Source: Nageia nagi (lineage: Eukaryota > Pinophyta). Taken from it: DNA of 64,000 bases. The notes below the pieces were generated by a model. The model was not told the DNA's origin. It was given only the letters and a program-made list of their open reading frames with translations, and searched no databases. A program made the translations under genes and the position numbers. This document shows positions 1 to 12,828 of this stretch, piece by piece. The stretch's first letter is position 1; each line of letters begins with the position of its first letter. The stretch is taken from NCBI GenBank assembly GCA_050084985.1, contig JBITNC010000001.1, positions 6,820,001 to 6,884,000 of the forward strand, in the 5' to 3' direction.

Positions 1-3000
1 CACAAAAATCATGAGAGACATTATGACCTTTAGCATAGATGAAAGTAATTGCAATTATCAACCACTTGCATCTACATTATTGGATTTCTAGAAATAAGTC
101 TTAGTTACTTATTTTGCTACACATGAGTTAGCTAACAGTTTAATTAGATAGTGTGAAGAGAAGCTAAAACCATTTATGGAACAAGAGGAGACAATAACCA
201 AAGCTTCCCTTACAATTATTTCCCTACCATATGAGGTAATAGAAGAATATCATAAAGAGAACACTTCAACTTCTAAGTATTACAATGGAATTGATTCTAT
301 TCATAATGATGATGCACATGATAAAATTGGTTAGGGAGAAAATTAATGAAGAAGAATATGATGACTCATTACTATAGAAATAATTTTGCACCACCTAAAA
401 AAGATTTCTTAGGGATCAAACAATTCCATTTAGAATTGTTGCTATGTTGAATCTTGAAGAATACTTTTGGCCTTGTTTGGAACTATATTAGTAAGGAATG
501 TGGGCAAAAGAAAAGCTAATGATTTATTGATAAGAATAAATGAAGGAGGAACATTAGGGAGTTTTATATCCTATAATACTTCTTCTTGCATCATAAATAT
601 GGATGCATTTGAAGAGGTAAAATGAGTTGTATTAGGTACTACAACTACCATCTTAGCACTTAGGGAAGATCCTTGGTTGCTATTTCTTACTTCTATACTA
701 CTAGTTGAAGGAGATAAATTTTGTTTATGAAAAAATATTAGGAAGAATAAATTCATTGATAAAGGATTACATAAGGAACCATATTTTTTAGACTCAAAAT
801 ACACTCCATGTATGGAAGATGAAGTTAAACCAAAGTTCAGTGATTCTAAGATCAAGTATGAGGATAAAGAGAAGGATTAATAAGAATTTAATATTGCTAT
901 GGATATTATGAATTACTTGGGGAAAATCAATTTGGGAAGAATGGACTTGTAATTTCCCCATTTTTTTGGTGTTTTTCCCATTTCACCTTTGATAAATGGG
1001 AACATTAGCTTAGGAGTGATTTTGTCTATTTTAGTATTTTTTGGTCAATTATTGTAAGTTCCAATTAGAGTTTAATTAAATTGATTTAATTATAGAATAT
1101 TGGGGCCTTATTTATTTTATTAGGTATAGTTTAGTGTCATAATATACCAATAATGATGTAGTGTTGATAGCAATACCATTATAATTGTAAATATGATATT
1201 AGTGTCCATTAATGAGGTGTTGCATATTTAGCCTTAATGATTACAAATTGGTATTAGATAGTCCTATTATGATTAGTGCTCCCATATAAGAGGTAGAACA
1301 CCCCTCTATATGAATTCATATACTATGAGGCATCAATTGAGCTTCCAAGATTGGACATGGTATTCTAAGAGGGATATTTAACATCCCAAGATATCACATG
1401 ACTACTAGATTTGAAAGTTGGATCCAAGGGGACTTCTTGAGGTCCTAATATATCATCCTCCTAGTGATATCCCAATGCATGGAACTAATATTGAGGTACC
1501 TCTAAGGCCTCCACATCCCAAAATTGTATTCATAGGCCCTTGGATATGATTTCATTCATTCAAAGCCTCTCCAATCATGACATTAATATCTACAACATAC
1601 ATATCAATCCTATACATCATTATATAGCCTCAATGTAAGATTAGAATATGTAATACCTCTCATATATAAGGATGAATACTAGATTAGACATGATATGCTA
1701 AATTTATGAATAAACCCCCTTTTATCAAATTGAAAGTCATGAGAACTCTTTCTTCGCCACTTATGGAGCAATCTACATTTGATGTTTTAAGGTGATTGAA
1801 GGATAGCCTTGAGCTTACTCCATCCATTTTAGATATAAATCTTGATTGATCCATAATATAGAAGTAAGGAAACCCTAGGTTTAGCCTTACTACTACTACA
1901 ATTGGTGAGGTCTTGGATCCATCCACAAAAAACCTATTGGAGGCAACCTTAGTGTAAGATTATTAGGCACCAAAAATATATTGTAATTATGGTTATACAT
2001 TCTTATCTCAATAAAATTACATTATTATTATCATTATATTATTATTTTTGCCTTGTACTTGGATGTTGGATTTGGAAGTGCTATTTTTTAGTTAATTATC
2101 TGTATTTTCTTCTTGAGTACCACATTGGATTTCTAGAGTCATTTTTGCATGTTTGTAGTTGCATTTCTATAAATTTAGCTATATGTTGGAGTATTTATGT
2201 AATTTTAGATTTGATTGGTTATATCTTGAGTAAGAAACCAAATTTCCCTTTCTTAGGTAATGTTTGAGCATGATTCATTGATTTGGGATTATCATAATGC
2301 TTTATGTTTAAATGCTCCCTATCAATATTTTTTTGGAAGTAATATAGGCCACCATCATACTTTAACAAGGATTTGGGATGAGTAGGATATTTATATCCTT
2401 ATAGATAATACAATAATGATAATACCAAAATATTTGGATTAAAATGATGAGCTCAACATGTTGAAAGAGCGGGGCCCTGAATAATTATAGACTGAATATG
2501 GAACCAAACTCAATGGGAAGGGAATAACATAACTAGGAATTGAAATGAAGTTGAAGAAATGGATAAATAATAATTCAAATCAATTCCTCAAACCTATCAA
2601 ATGATTTAATCCTCTAACCATCATTCCTTTATTATAATTACTTAATCATTCATCATCAGGAAAAATACCATGAATAAGACTATCTTCTAGGTGATATGAA
2701 TTTAAGTGCTAGTGGAAATGCATCAAAATTTATATAATCTTATTTCTTCACATTTCATGATATGGGGTGTAACATGGTGGCCTTTATCCTCTATGGAATA
2801 TGATCTATATTATGGCCTAGGTTTAGTATAAATAATATGAGGCCTTTTCACCTTTTGGTCTTGATGAAGAACATGCTGATTTGATGATTCTTGTATGGTA
2901 GAATGCAAGCCAATACCTACTACATGCACTAGAAGTGAGAGATATAATACTTAAGCTTATAGGGACCTAAATATAATCAATTTTTTGGACTCAGGTGCTA

Positions 3001-3539
3001 GGATCTAATTTGATGATGTCACCATGCTTATGGAAGATAATTGTTGCATGTGCTTACCACTTATCAAAGGATATTCCTTGTTAATGCTTTTAGAAGGGTT
3101 TACTTTGTTATTACTTGCTCTTCCATCAATCCTATACTAATGTCATTATTCTAAATCCATATATGATAACATTGGTGATATGTTCATGATCCTACCACTA
3201 TCACCTACCAAAGACTACACTTTGCCTTGCTATAGACCATCATTTTCTATAGATCATGATGATGTCATCTCCTCCAAAATAATTGGTCATTACTTTATTC
3301 ATTGGGCCTTTCTTGGAAGAAGATTATAGGCTTCTCAAGGGTGAAGTAATATCAAGGTGAAAGGATGACTTGGGCACCCAAAATGAAGGGGAATTCAAAA
3401 GCAATAGATTGAAACATCAAATCACCCTCTCTTGGAATGTAAATTCCTAGATTGAAAACCCAAGATCGCCATAAAATATTTAGAAGGGGAAATAAAATAT
3501 TTACATACCTAATAAAAATTAAATGTTATATTTTAATAT
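1..3539. other. Unassigned AT-rich sequence, no recognisable gene
   Basis: No reading frame here resembles a family I can name. A plus-strand stretch at about 520-900 stays open for short runs between stops, but its translation is not recognisable. The hydrophobic frame at 1989-2267 looks like a product of T-rich composition. No LTR ends, primer-binding site or tandem array was seen. It is probably old decayed repeat. Confidence 0.5.
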
Positions 3540-3688
3540 AACACATATTGTATTTGTTCAAATGGTTTGATGGTTTCCTCACTACAACCATTCATAGCAT
3601 ACACTATATTCATTGTAGTATATGAAATTGTTTATTCATAATGCCTCTTTTCAAACACAACCCTTATCATCTTAATGCTCTTATATTT
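3540..3688 (-). pseudogene. PPR protein pseudogene, downstream part, split by element O
   Basis: Reading the minus strand from 3688 downward continues the PPR frame that breaks off at 15920. The joined frame passes through the 5-bp TSD and gives a typical PPR helix pair (MYGK..SI..A/I-RVVFEK, then a YTTM..VYAMNG stretch and an EE-K-FEQ stretch). PPR proteins bind organellar RNA in mitochondria or plastids. One in-frame stop lies within the fragment and similarity fades near 3540. The match across the junction independently confirms where O inserted. Confidence 0.6.
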
Positions 3689-4276
3689 TTTTAGAATTTG
3701 TAACCTTAACTTGGATAGTTTAGATATAGAGGTTAATTATTTATACTCTATTTATTTTTATTTTTATGGTCTAAAGAATATTCTAAAGGAATCCTTACAC
3801 CTATTTTGTCCTCTTTTGGAGTAGCGAACATTCTCACAAATATGTGTTAATAATTCATTTTTCCTCATTTGAGATGATTATAGAATGGGAGTTACACTAA
3901 TTTGTAGCTTTTTATTCTAGAATGGGTGTTATTTTATAACTCCTACCTTTCCTATTGCAAGGTGACAAGTTTAGATTATGAGAGTTACTTTGTAATTTCC
4001 TCTTTCCACCTCTATTTATTGAGGTACTCTTCTTCATATAGGAATTATCTTACATCTTTGTAATGAGATCTTTATAGCTCTTTTGTACTTCTCTTTGGTC
4101 TTTTTCCATTCTTGCAATGTAGGAGTTTATTCTTTATTTTCTCCCCTTAAAACATTTCTTGTCACTCTCCATTTTTGTGGTTGCTCACTCATGATGGTAT
4201 AATTTCTAACCTTGCATATTTTTTACTTTCAAGTTTTAGTAATAATTTTATTTCGATCCTCCTAAAATTTCTAACA
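3689..4276 (+). repeat. 5' LTR of element O
   Basis: It aligns along its whole length with 15328-15919. The first two bases are TT where the right copy has TG. It ends in TTTCTAACA immediately before the PBS. The two LTRs differ by many substitutions and a small indel near the end, so the insertion is old. Confidence 0.85.
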
Positions 4277-4290
4277 TGGTACTAGAGCCA
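4277..4290 (+). other. Primer-binding site of element O (initiator tRNA-Met type)
   Basis: TGGTACTAGAGCC directly follows the LTR. It is close to the usual plant PBS TGGTATCAGAGC, complementary to the 3' end of initiator tRNA-Met. Confidence 0.75.
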
Positions 4291-4882
4291 TACCATTATT
4301 GCTAATCTTATTGTGAGTAATTTTGTTGCAAGTTTTTTAACCATCTCTTTTAAGAAGCATTTATTTTTGGAGAGATTTTTTATTTATTCCTAACATTTTT
4401 GATAGGTTTTATTGTGAGGATTTCTTACAATTTTTTTCAAAAGGGATCACTTTTATCTTTGTGTGTAGGAATTTTTTTTCAATAAAATATATTTTAAATA
4501 AAAAAAACTTAGTTTATTTTTATATAAAATAATTGATTTTTCTATAAAACTACTCTTTTATATTTGATTGTAGAAATACAATTTTTTTGCAAAAATTAAA
4601 ATAGCAAAAAAAATTACTATTGTTTGAATAACAAAGTTTTTTTATAGATTATTTTTTAAATGTTTGGGTCTTTAACCATAGGTTTTCCCTTTTCAACCCC
4701 TTCATGATCCCTCACATCTCCCATGTGTTGACTCCTCTCTGGTATCTTTTCCTATTGGTGGATTTGTCTAACCTGCATCAAATTACTCCTCCACCATGCA
4801 ACCTGATACCCTTGCAAATGATTAGTATTTTATTTCTAGCAAAAGGGTACCACCTCCATTAGCATAATGAGATTGTTACCAA

Positions 4883-4962
4883 AAAGGCCCTCAATGAGCT
4901 TCAATTTGTTCACCACTACCACAAAGGCCCTCAATGAGCTTCAATTTGTCCACCACCACCAC
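4883..4962. repeat. Two-copy 40-bp tandem duplication
   Basis: Two 40-bp units (4883-4922 and 4923-4962) differ at a few bases. They lie at the distal edge of the ribose-5-phosphate isomerase fragment. The duplicated segment includes the end of its similarity, so the duplication probably arose after capture. Confidence 0.8.
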
Positions 4963-5082
4963 AAAGGTGGTGATGGAGCTAGTGCTAAGGTCTAACACCA
5001 TGCCACTCTCCACGTATTCCATGACATTATCGGTTGTGAGTTTCTTGAGATTGTCTTGTGTGAGAATGTTACTCATTGCCAT
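4891..5082 (-). pseudogene. Ribose-5-phosphate isomerase fragment captured by element O
   Basis: The minus-strand frame starts at an ATG at 5082. It reads MAMSNILTQD, then LKKL, YVESGMVL and a Ser/Thr-rich stretch, then FVV. This is the N-terminal layout of ribose-5-phosphate isomerase A: LTQD-LKK helix, YV-SGMVLGLGTGST loop, FV helix. That enzyme interconverts ribose-5-phosphate and ribulose-5-phosphate. The GxGTGST phosphate-binding loop is decayed (Gly positions replaced, reading L-LSTSS). Similarity stops after about 45 residues of an enzyme that is usually some 230-280 residues. It lies antisense to O, inside its internal region, so it looks like a captured first exon. Identification is from motif memory, without a search. 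Confidence 0.62.
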
Positions 5083-5414
5083 TTCCTGAATGAAAACCCT
5101 ATGGGCCTTATTAAATTGTATTTGGGAATCCTATTCATTGGGCTTGGTAGCCCCCAACCCCTCCTACGGTCTCTTTTGTGTAACCCTCACTATCACCATG
5201 TATTCCTTGCCTTGGCTCTTTTATTTTTTTGTTGTTATTTCCTTTTTTTTTTATTTCATTTAGTTTTTTTTAGGGTTCCTTTTTTCTTTTATTAAAATTG
5301 ATTGTATTTGTTTAATGTTGTTTAAGTTTTAAATTTATTAAATTTAATACACTAATGCTCTTTGTTTTAGTTTAATGTTAAATTTAAATTAAAATATTTT
5401 TTAATATTCCATTG

Positions 5415-5462
<48 letters not shown>
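5415..5462. repeat. Compound (AT)n(GT)n microsatellite
   Basis: A run of alternating AT of about 20 bases passes directly into about 13 GT units. It lies in the non-coding internal part of element O. Confidence 0.95.
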
Positions 5463-5467
<5 letters not shown>

Positions 5468-5946
5468 GTTTGTGATCTTTGGCATAATTGTGATGTTATT
5501 AATGTCATCCTTATTTAATTTGTCCTTTTTTAAGATTATTATCAAAATTTTTTAAAAAAATTGTATGATCTTAATGTTGTGATTAAATGAAGTATATCTT
5601 ATCATAATTAATTTATCCATTTACTTGATGAAGCTTAAATTTAACTTATTTTTCCATGATAATAATCTTTTAATTAAGCGTTCTATGTCCTAGGAAACAT
5701 AGTAACATTTATTTTCTAGATTTGTGCTCAATAGTGTATGAATGGTTTAATTGGCCATAATGACAATTCATACACCTTTGAATTCACTTTCCATAAATTA
5801 TTATGGCATGGTTAGTAAATCAAATTCAATAAATTAATGGTTCATTTTCTAGCATGTTATTGTTGACCTTAAAGGAAACTTATTATTATTTTAATGCCAT
5901 TTTTGAACCATAATTTTATGGATAATTTATAATGAATTTGTATGTG

Positions 5947-6588
5947 TGTAGTAGTTAAATAATGCAATTAATGTAAATGGTGTTTATTAATGAACTATTG
6001 CTTTACTTTGTAAATATTGATGCATATATCAAAAATATGGCAATAACATGTAGCAAGAATGTAGTAGTGTTTACTTAGATTCTATATTCATTCCATTAAT
6101 CATAAAATGCACAAAATATAGAGCATACATTCATGAACAAGTATGCCATTGATGTCCTAGAATTGGCACATCATCGATGCTGTAAGATAAGTGAAATTCA
6201 GATGCGAACAAGAATGTAGTGATGAATGAATTAGTGAATAATCAAATTATGAATATACATGTGAACTTATAGAATAATAGATATGTAATGTAGATAGATA
6301 AATTAAGTTTCAATCCTTCAAATGATCTTCAATTGATAATCCTTGTATTAGCTTGAAATGATTATTTTCCCATGATGCGCCCATGATCTATAAGTCATCA
6401 AATGATGCCTTTATATATGATACAAGTTTACATGACCTTTGATATTTTGATCCCTTGCACAATCCACAAGGGTAAAATACATGGCCTACACCTCTTTTAT
6501 ACATTTTTAATCCCTTTTTACATAATAATCTGTTAAGGGATTAAAATGATTTATTAAATACATGAAGGTTCATTTTGAGGCATCTACA
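5947..6588 (-). repeat. 3' LTR of element F
   Basis: It aligns from end to end with 14018-14659. On the minus strand it begins TGTAGATG and ends CTACTACA. It is next to the PPT, so it is the 3' LTR of the minus-strand element. Confidence 0.85.
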
Positions 6589-6604
6589 TTTGTCCCTCTT
6601 TAGA
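6589..6604 (-). other. Polypurine tract of element F
   Basis: On the minus strand AAAGAGGGACAAA directly precedes the TG of the 3' LTR. This is the position expected for the plus-strand DNA primer in reverse transcription. Confidence 0.75.
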
Positions 6605-7134
6605 GGTGTGATTGAAGCAATGAAATTACATGTCCAAAGAAGAAGTGTACCCAAGATATAGAAGAAATTTTTTTGATATTTTTGTTGATGTTTTCTTTTA
6701 TTGAATGATGTTGAGGGTATTTATGATATGCCCCTTTTGATGTGGGTACCCTAGGAAAGATTCTTAAAGTGGAGTAGCCAAGGCAAAAGCTACTAAAGAA
6801 GTTGTATTTAGGAATACTGTTTGGATAATGTTTGGATGACTATGAAAATCCATATCTGAGGTTGGAGATAGAAGGTATGATGTGCCTCCTTTACATTATC
6901 TAAATCATGAATTTGGCCATTCCATCATGTTTGATACTCAAGAACCATTCACACTTACATCCATATCTCAAAATAGAGAGGTTAAACTTTGGATTGGTGG
7001 AAATGATAATGAATTGTACACCATTGGTGGCCTAACAGATTGTGAGCATGGTGTTGGTGCCCTAGTTTTGACTATAATTTTCTTCTATTTTGCTAGATCT
7101 ATGTACATGTAATGAAATTTCAATCATAAAATAA

Positions 7135-7690
7135 TGATGTATGCATAGTAAGTTATTTTATCCATTAGAGATGATCCAATGTCAACATCTTGCTCATAGT
7201 TGCATTGCCTATTTATATTTTAAGTGAGTGAACTCTCACTAGCCATATTGATGGCCATTGGTTATCATACATTTGTATGTCTATGATCCAAAAAAAGTAT
7301 GTTTTAGATGGGTTCAAAGAAAAAATAATGTGGATACATAGCAAAATGTATTTTCCACTAAGATGATCCAATGTCAACAAATTGCTAATGGTTGTATCGC
7401 TAGTTTATTTTTAAGTGAGTGAACTCTCACTAGCCATTTCATTGGCCATCGATGATCATACATTTGTATGTCTATGATATGAAGATATTATGCTTTAGAT
7501 GGGTTTAAAGTAAAAAATCATGTTTTTTGCATAGTAAGTTGTATTATCCATTTATGATGAGTCAATGTCAATAACTCGCTAATAGCTATATCATCAATTT
7601 GCTTTTAAGTGAGTGAACTCTCACTAACTATTTCATTGGTGATTTGCGATCATGCATTTTTATGTCCATAATCTGAAGATATTAGAATGT
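7135..7690 (-). repeat. Three diverged copies of a ~190-bp tandem repeat in the 3' UTR of F
   Basis: Each unit contains AAGTGAGTGAACTCTCACTA, starting at 7222, 7413 and 7607 (spacing 191 and 194). Each also has a shared GATCCAATGTCAA-like stretch upstream and ATTTGTATGTCTATGAT-like stretch downstream. The core GTGAG-N6-CTCAC is an inverted repeat. The array lies between integrase and the PPT, where Tat elements often carry tandem repeats. Confidence 0.8.
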
Positions 7691-7949
7691 TATTTTTTTT
7701 TGCACACCACCAACATCATGCTTATAATCAAGCACAACATTAACATCATGTTCTGTATGAATCTATATATAAAATAAAAAGAAATTATACCCTTGCATTT
7801 GATATGAAGTGTTTTGTAGGGGCACAAAGTTGTGGTTTTCAACTGTAAAAATGCTTGAGATGGATGGCATTCAAGGTTTTTTATTATTCCTTTCCATACA
7901 AAGTTAATAAACTATATGATCTTGATATTATTGCATTAATAACAACATA

Positions 7950-8990
7950 TGGTCCCAATCATTTAGGTTCAAATTTGCCCTTAGCCTCCTCATTTGATAC
8001 TATTTTGTTGATATTCTCTTTTAAGACTAGGTCCCCTATTTTGAACTCTTTATATTTTATATTCTTTCCAAATTCTCTCTTAAGTTTGGCATGGTAGACC
8101 TTTTGATGCTCAATGGATTTGATTCTTTTTTCATCTAACATCTCAAATTATTGCAATCTTGGTTTTCTAGCCTCTTCATCTGGAATATCACCTTGTAAAG
8201 AGATCCTAAGTGAAGGAATATCTAACTCAAGTGGAACAATGGCCTCATATCTATATACTAATGAAAAGGGGGTTTCCCTAGTGGCTATTTAAACACTAGT
8301 TCTTTAGGCTCATAGTGCATATGGCAATTGCTCATCCCAGTCACTTTTGTACTTATCCCATGTTTTGGCAAGAATACTCTTAAATATCTTATTTTTTGCT
8401 TCATATTGACCATTTCCTTGAGGGTAGTAAATTGAAGAAAATTTTTGTGTGATATGAAATTTTTGTACAAAATGGTTGTATATCCTTTCCCTAAATATTT
8501 GGACCATTATCCATGATCAACCTTTATGGCACACCAAATATAGTGATGATGTATTCTATAAGGAATGCAATAATCTTTTCTTGTGTAACTAACTTCATGG
8601 GTATGGCTTCTATCCACTTGGTAGTATATTATGTAGCTATGATGAAAAATTTGTGTCCTTCTCTAGAATGAGGATTAATCATGCCAATCAAATCTATGCC
8701 CCAAGTAGCAAAGAGCCATGGAGACATAATGGAATTGAGTTCTTGAGTGGGATATTTTTCTAATTTTGCATGCTTTTGGCATGGAACATATGTTTTCACA
8801 TGATTTTGACAATCTTCTTCCATAGTAGGCCAATAGTACCCTATTCTCAAGATCTTTGTATAAAGAGCTTTGGCATGAAAATGGCCAACACATAATCCAC
8901 AATGAGCTTGCTCTAAAGTAGTAGCTATCTCATCCTATGTTAAACATCTCAAAAAAGCACCATTAAAGGATATTATATATAAAATATCAC
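7950..8990 (-). pseudogene. Integrase of element F, broken
   Basis: In minus-strand order there is an HHCC-like zinc domain (about 8900-8750, GYYWPTMEEDC and PCQKHAK), the start of the catalytic core (about 8700, WGIDLIG), then a core end (about 8440-8400, YYPQGNGQ followed by EA). The C-terminal part (8141-7959, KIGDLVL) resembles the domain after the core. Integrase inserts element cDNA into host DNA. Several frames are needed to follow it, so it is not functional. Confidence 0.8.
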
Positions 8991-9359
8991 CAATGATAAC
9001 ATATTTCATAGTAATCCTTCTCAATCCTAGACTATCATTCTTAGTATATCTAGAAGGAATACTTTGGTCTCTTAAGTAGCTATAGATATCAAAATACCAA
9101 TCTTGAAAAATATCATCAATAGCAATAAGATAGAAAAAAATAGAATGAATATGATTTGTGTAAGATGGAGAACTTAACTTACAAATAGTGAGAATGGTCT
9201 CTTCATATTCAAGCTCAATTGGTACCAAAGAGGCTATGCTTTCCATAGCATTTGCATATTTATTATTAGTCTTAGGAATGGTCTCAATAGTATACCTATC
9301 AAGCCTATATAGCATCTCAATCAAGACCACCCTATAAGGCCTTAGCTTCTCATATTTGG

Positions 9360-10240
9360 TATCATAAGTACCCTTCACTTGGTTGATAACACACTATGAG
9401 TTACCATAAATTTTTATATCTATGATTTTCAATTATAAAGCCACCTTCAATCCTAGTATCAAAGATTTATACTCAGCCATATTATTAGTGCATTTTAAAT
9501 CTAATTTATATGTAATAGGTATTACTTAATTGGTAGGGGATACCAAAAACATACCTATCCTTGCTTTGTGAATGCATATAGAACCATTAAAATATAGGGT
9601 TCAGACTACAAGCTCATACGCTAGAAGACAAATACAATCATTAGATTAGATATCTCTTCAAAGTCACATCATTGGCACCCTATTGATAGGTAATTAGGTT
9701 GCTAGCACCATGGTTCCTTCTCAAAAATGTTAGAAAATTCTTTGTGGAAAATCTCCTCACCTTCTTGAGGTAAATCTACTATCAAATCTACAATGGCATG
9801 TTATTTAATTAATTTTTTCTTCACCACATTAATATCAAATTCTTGCAATAACATTATCCACTTTTCAAATCTACTAGATAAGTGTTGTTTAGCCATAAGA
9901 TATTTTAAAGGATGAACAAGACTAATAACATATGTTATGCAATACAACAAGTAATGCATTAATTATTTAGTGGTAAATATCATAACAAATCAAATCTTCT
10001 CCATAAGAATGTACCTTGTCTCATAATCAATTAGAATCTTAGATAATAGATATCCCTCTTGTTGTTATTTTCAATTTTTTGACACAACATGGTTCCTATG
10101 GCATACAAGGAGGCTAAAATATACAAGTAAGTAGGTTGGGAAAAATCCATGGGAATAAGGATAGGGGGGTTAAGAAAATATTGCTTGATATCTTCAAATG
10201 CTTTTTGGTAATTCACATACCATACAAACTTCACATCCTT
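9360..10240 (-). pseudogene. RNase H and second RNase H-like region of element F, broken
   Basis: 10234-10031 carries the reverse-transcriptase connection and RNase H start (QKAFEDIKQYF, then PTYLYI). About 9690-9360 matches the second, archaeal-type RNase H seen in Tat elements, ending in KYEKLRPY. These domains degrade the RNA strand of the RNA-DNA hybrid. Stops and frameshifts interrupt it throughout. Confidence 0.65.
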
Positions 10241-10299
10241 CTTAAGTAAGTGAGTGAATGGTCTACACTTATCCCCTAGTTATGAGATGAACCTCCTAA

Positions 10300-11070
10300 T
10301 TGAATTTATCTTTCCTTGAATACTTATAAGTTGTTTCAAGTTTCTAGGGGGAGGCATGTCAATAATTGCTTTTACTTTCTTAGGATCTACTTTAATTCCT
10401 CTATTTGAAACCATGAACCCTAACAATTTTCTAGAAGTAACTCCAAATGCACACTTTGAAGGTTTAAGTCTTAGTTTTTACCTTTGAAAAATGTTGAATA
10501 CCTCTTCAAGGGATTGGAGATGGTCTTAACCTTGATTTGATTTGACAATAATATCATCAACATAGACCTCCACTATTTTGTGAATATGCTTATGGAACAT
10601 ACTAACCATGGCTCTTTGATATGTAGCACCTACATTTTTTAGTCCAAAAGGGATAACCTTCCAACAAAAATTGCCCCAAGGGGTTATGAAAGTAGTTTTA
10701 TGTTGCCTAGTAAGATTAATTAGTATTTGAGTGTAACAAGAGAAACCATCCATAAATGACAACATATCATAACTAGCTATGCTATCAATAATCATATCAA
10801 TATTAGGCAATGGAAATTCATCCTTAGGACAAGCATTATTGATATCATGAAAATCAGTACATACTTGTATTTCACCAGTTGGTTTAATAATAGGAACAAT
10901 GTTAGAAATCCACTCAAAATAATCAATAGGATTTATGAGTCTTGCTTGAAAGTATTTTAAATCTCTTTTTTGACTAACAAGGCCTTATAAGGATGCGATT
11001 TTCAAGGCTTTTGCTTAATTGGTTTGTCATTTACTTTTAATGGCAAATTATGCATAACAAATGAAGGATC
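10300..11070 (-). pseudogene. Reverse transcriptase of element F, broken
   Basis: The clearest block is 10810-10526. It has FMDGFSCYTQI (first catalytic Asp), PFGLKNVGATYQRAM, and the YVDD catalytic box with DIIV after it. The C-terminal part near 10450-10300 includes FGV-TS-KLLGF-like residues. The upstream part near 11070-10840 needs another frame. This is standard Ty3/gypsy reverse transcriptase, inactivated by stops. Confidence 0.85.
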
Positions 11071-12347
11071 TAACCTAGGCATATCATCATAAGACTAAGC
11101 AAAATTTTTAGAACATATGATGAATTTAGAGTTGTATCTTTCTTGCTTGAAAGAGGCTAGGGATGCTCCAATTTGAAGCAATTTATCCTTATCTGTAGTG
11201 CCAAAATTAATGTTTAGCAACTCTTCTTATGGGAAGCTAAGATCCTTCTTTGTTGGTAATAATGATGGTAAATCCTCCATAGTAGCATCAGCAAGTTTAG
11301 CTTCTTCTAAGGGATGTACCTGTAACACATCATAAAAATTGACCTCTTGACCAAAGTAAGCATACTTATGAAGCATATAAGAGGCATGACATTTTTTGTT
11401 AGACTTGGGAAATTTGGAATGTGCCCCCAAGTATTCAAGCAAATCATCATCAATACTAAAACAATCAAAGGTAAGAGGTAAGCTATGATCAATCCACATA
11501 TCTTCATCAATTTGATCAAATAATTCTACCACATTATATGTTTTAGAAAACTATATGGGATCCCATTTTTGTTTGACCTATCCATCCACTACCTAGACCT
11601 ATCTTAGTAAGCTATGTTTTTGGAAAAATAGAAAAATTAAACATACCTTGATTAATTTTACCTAAACCTCCTCCCTTGTACTTGCAATTATTAACCATAT
11701 ATTTTTGAACAAAAGTAGAAGGAACAATTTTACCTAATTCAAAAGATGCGGGGACATCATCTATAGAAGACTAGTTCATCATTTTAGATAGAACATATCT
11801 AGAAGGGTCATTGACATCATCATCTATATGATGTTGGCACCTTGTATGCAGAATAGCATGATGCTAGTAGCCTAAAATAGCCAATATTCAAGGTCATCCC
11901 AAGTATTTAATGGATGGAAATAAGTTTGTATCATCTATTTTGTAAGTGCCATACCTATTTCTATGATTTGCACCTATTTATCTATATTTTCCCTTAGTAT
12001 GGGATCATCCAAGTGTTCTATTTCAAAAAGTGGTGGAACCAAGGCCATATCCTCAAAGTCAGTAGGATTACATAGGGCATAGGGCTCAATATTAGCTAAG
12101 ATTGTATGCACTCCTTAGAATTCAAATTTTATTCTACCATGTAATGTATAAGGAACAAATTCCATATCATGGATCCAAGGTCTTTCTAAAAGCATGTTAT
12201 AAGACAACTTGGAATAAATTACCTAAAACTTGGTTGAAATAATTCTAACTCCTATGGTAATCATGATGCTAGCTATGCCTAGTGGTTTCTTAGAAGAACT
12301 ATCATAGGCTCTAATTTTGAAAGTAGCTTCTTCTAATGGGGGGATGG

Positions 12348-12695
12348 CTACACCTTTTCTTGTAATTGAGTCAAAAAATGGTTAGAACACACATTCATAG
12401 CTGAACCATTATCTACCATGATCATTTTGAATTCCCATTCATCTACCATGGGGGTGATATATAAAGCTACACACTCATATAGTAGTTCTTGGTTGAGTAT
12501 TTCAAATTTGTGAAAGGAGATAGTGTCACTTTTCCTAATGGTTTGGAGCTTCTCAAAAAATGTAACCAATGAAATTTTAGTAGGAATAGTTTCATTCTTA
12601 AATAAAGTATATACAACATCCCTATGATCTTGGGAAGTAGAAATGAGATCATACAAGCTAATCTTGGCTAGTATATTTTTTAATCGATCAATCAT
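12348..12695 (-). pseudogene. Aspartic protease region of element F
   Basis: The frame contains the retropepsin-like active site as MVDNGSAMNV, where most relatives have D-GSS-N. Upstream residues resemble the linker between gag and protease. The protease would cut the gag-pol polyprotein. This block is open for 115 codons, but flanking sequence is broken. Confidence 0.7.
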
Positions 12696-12828
12696 ACTAT
12701 AAAATTTAGGATTAGGTGGGATAGTTTACTTATTCAGTGGTAACTAGATTTGGAAAATTGCTTAGAAATCCTCTTTGCAACTTATCACATACCTCTTTTA
12801 ATACTATGACCACATTGATGGCATCTCT

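Noticed and set aside
1989-2267. Hydrophobic 92-codon frame resembling a membrane protein
   Set aside because: T-rich sequence gives Leu/Phe/Ile-rich translation by composition; no family features or neighbours support it.
5056-5295. 79-codon plus-strand frame
   Set aside because: Antisense to the isomerase fragment, then runs into low-complexity T-rich sequence.
6882-7112. 76-codon plus-strand frame
   Set aside because: It lies in the 3' UTR of element F, antisense to it, with no recognised similarity.
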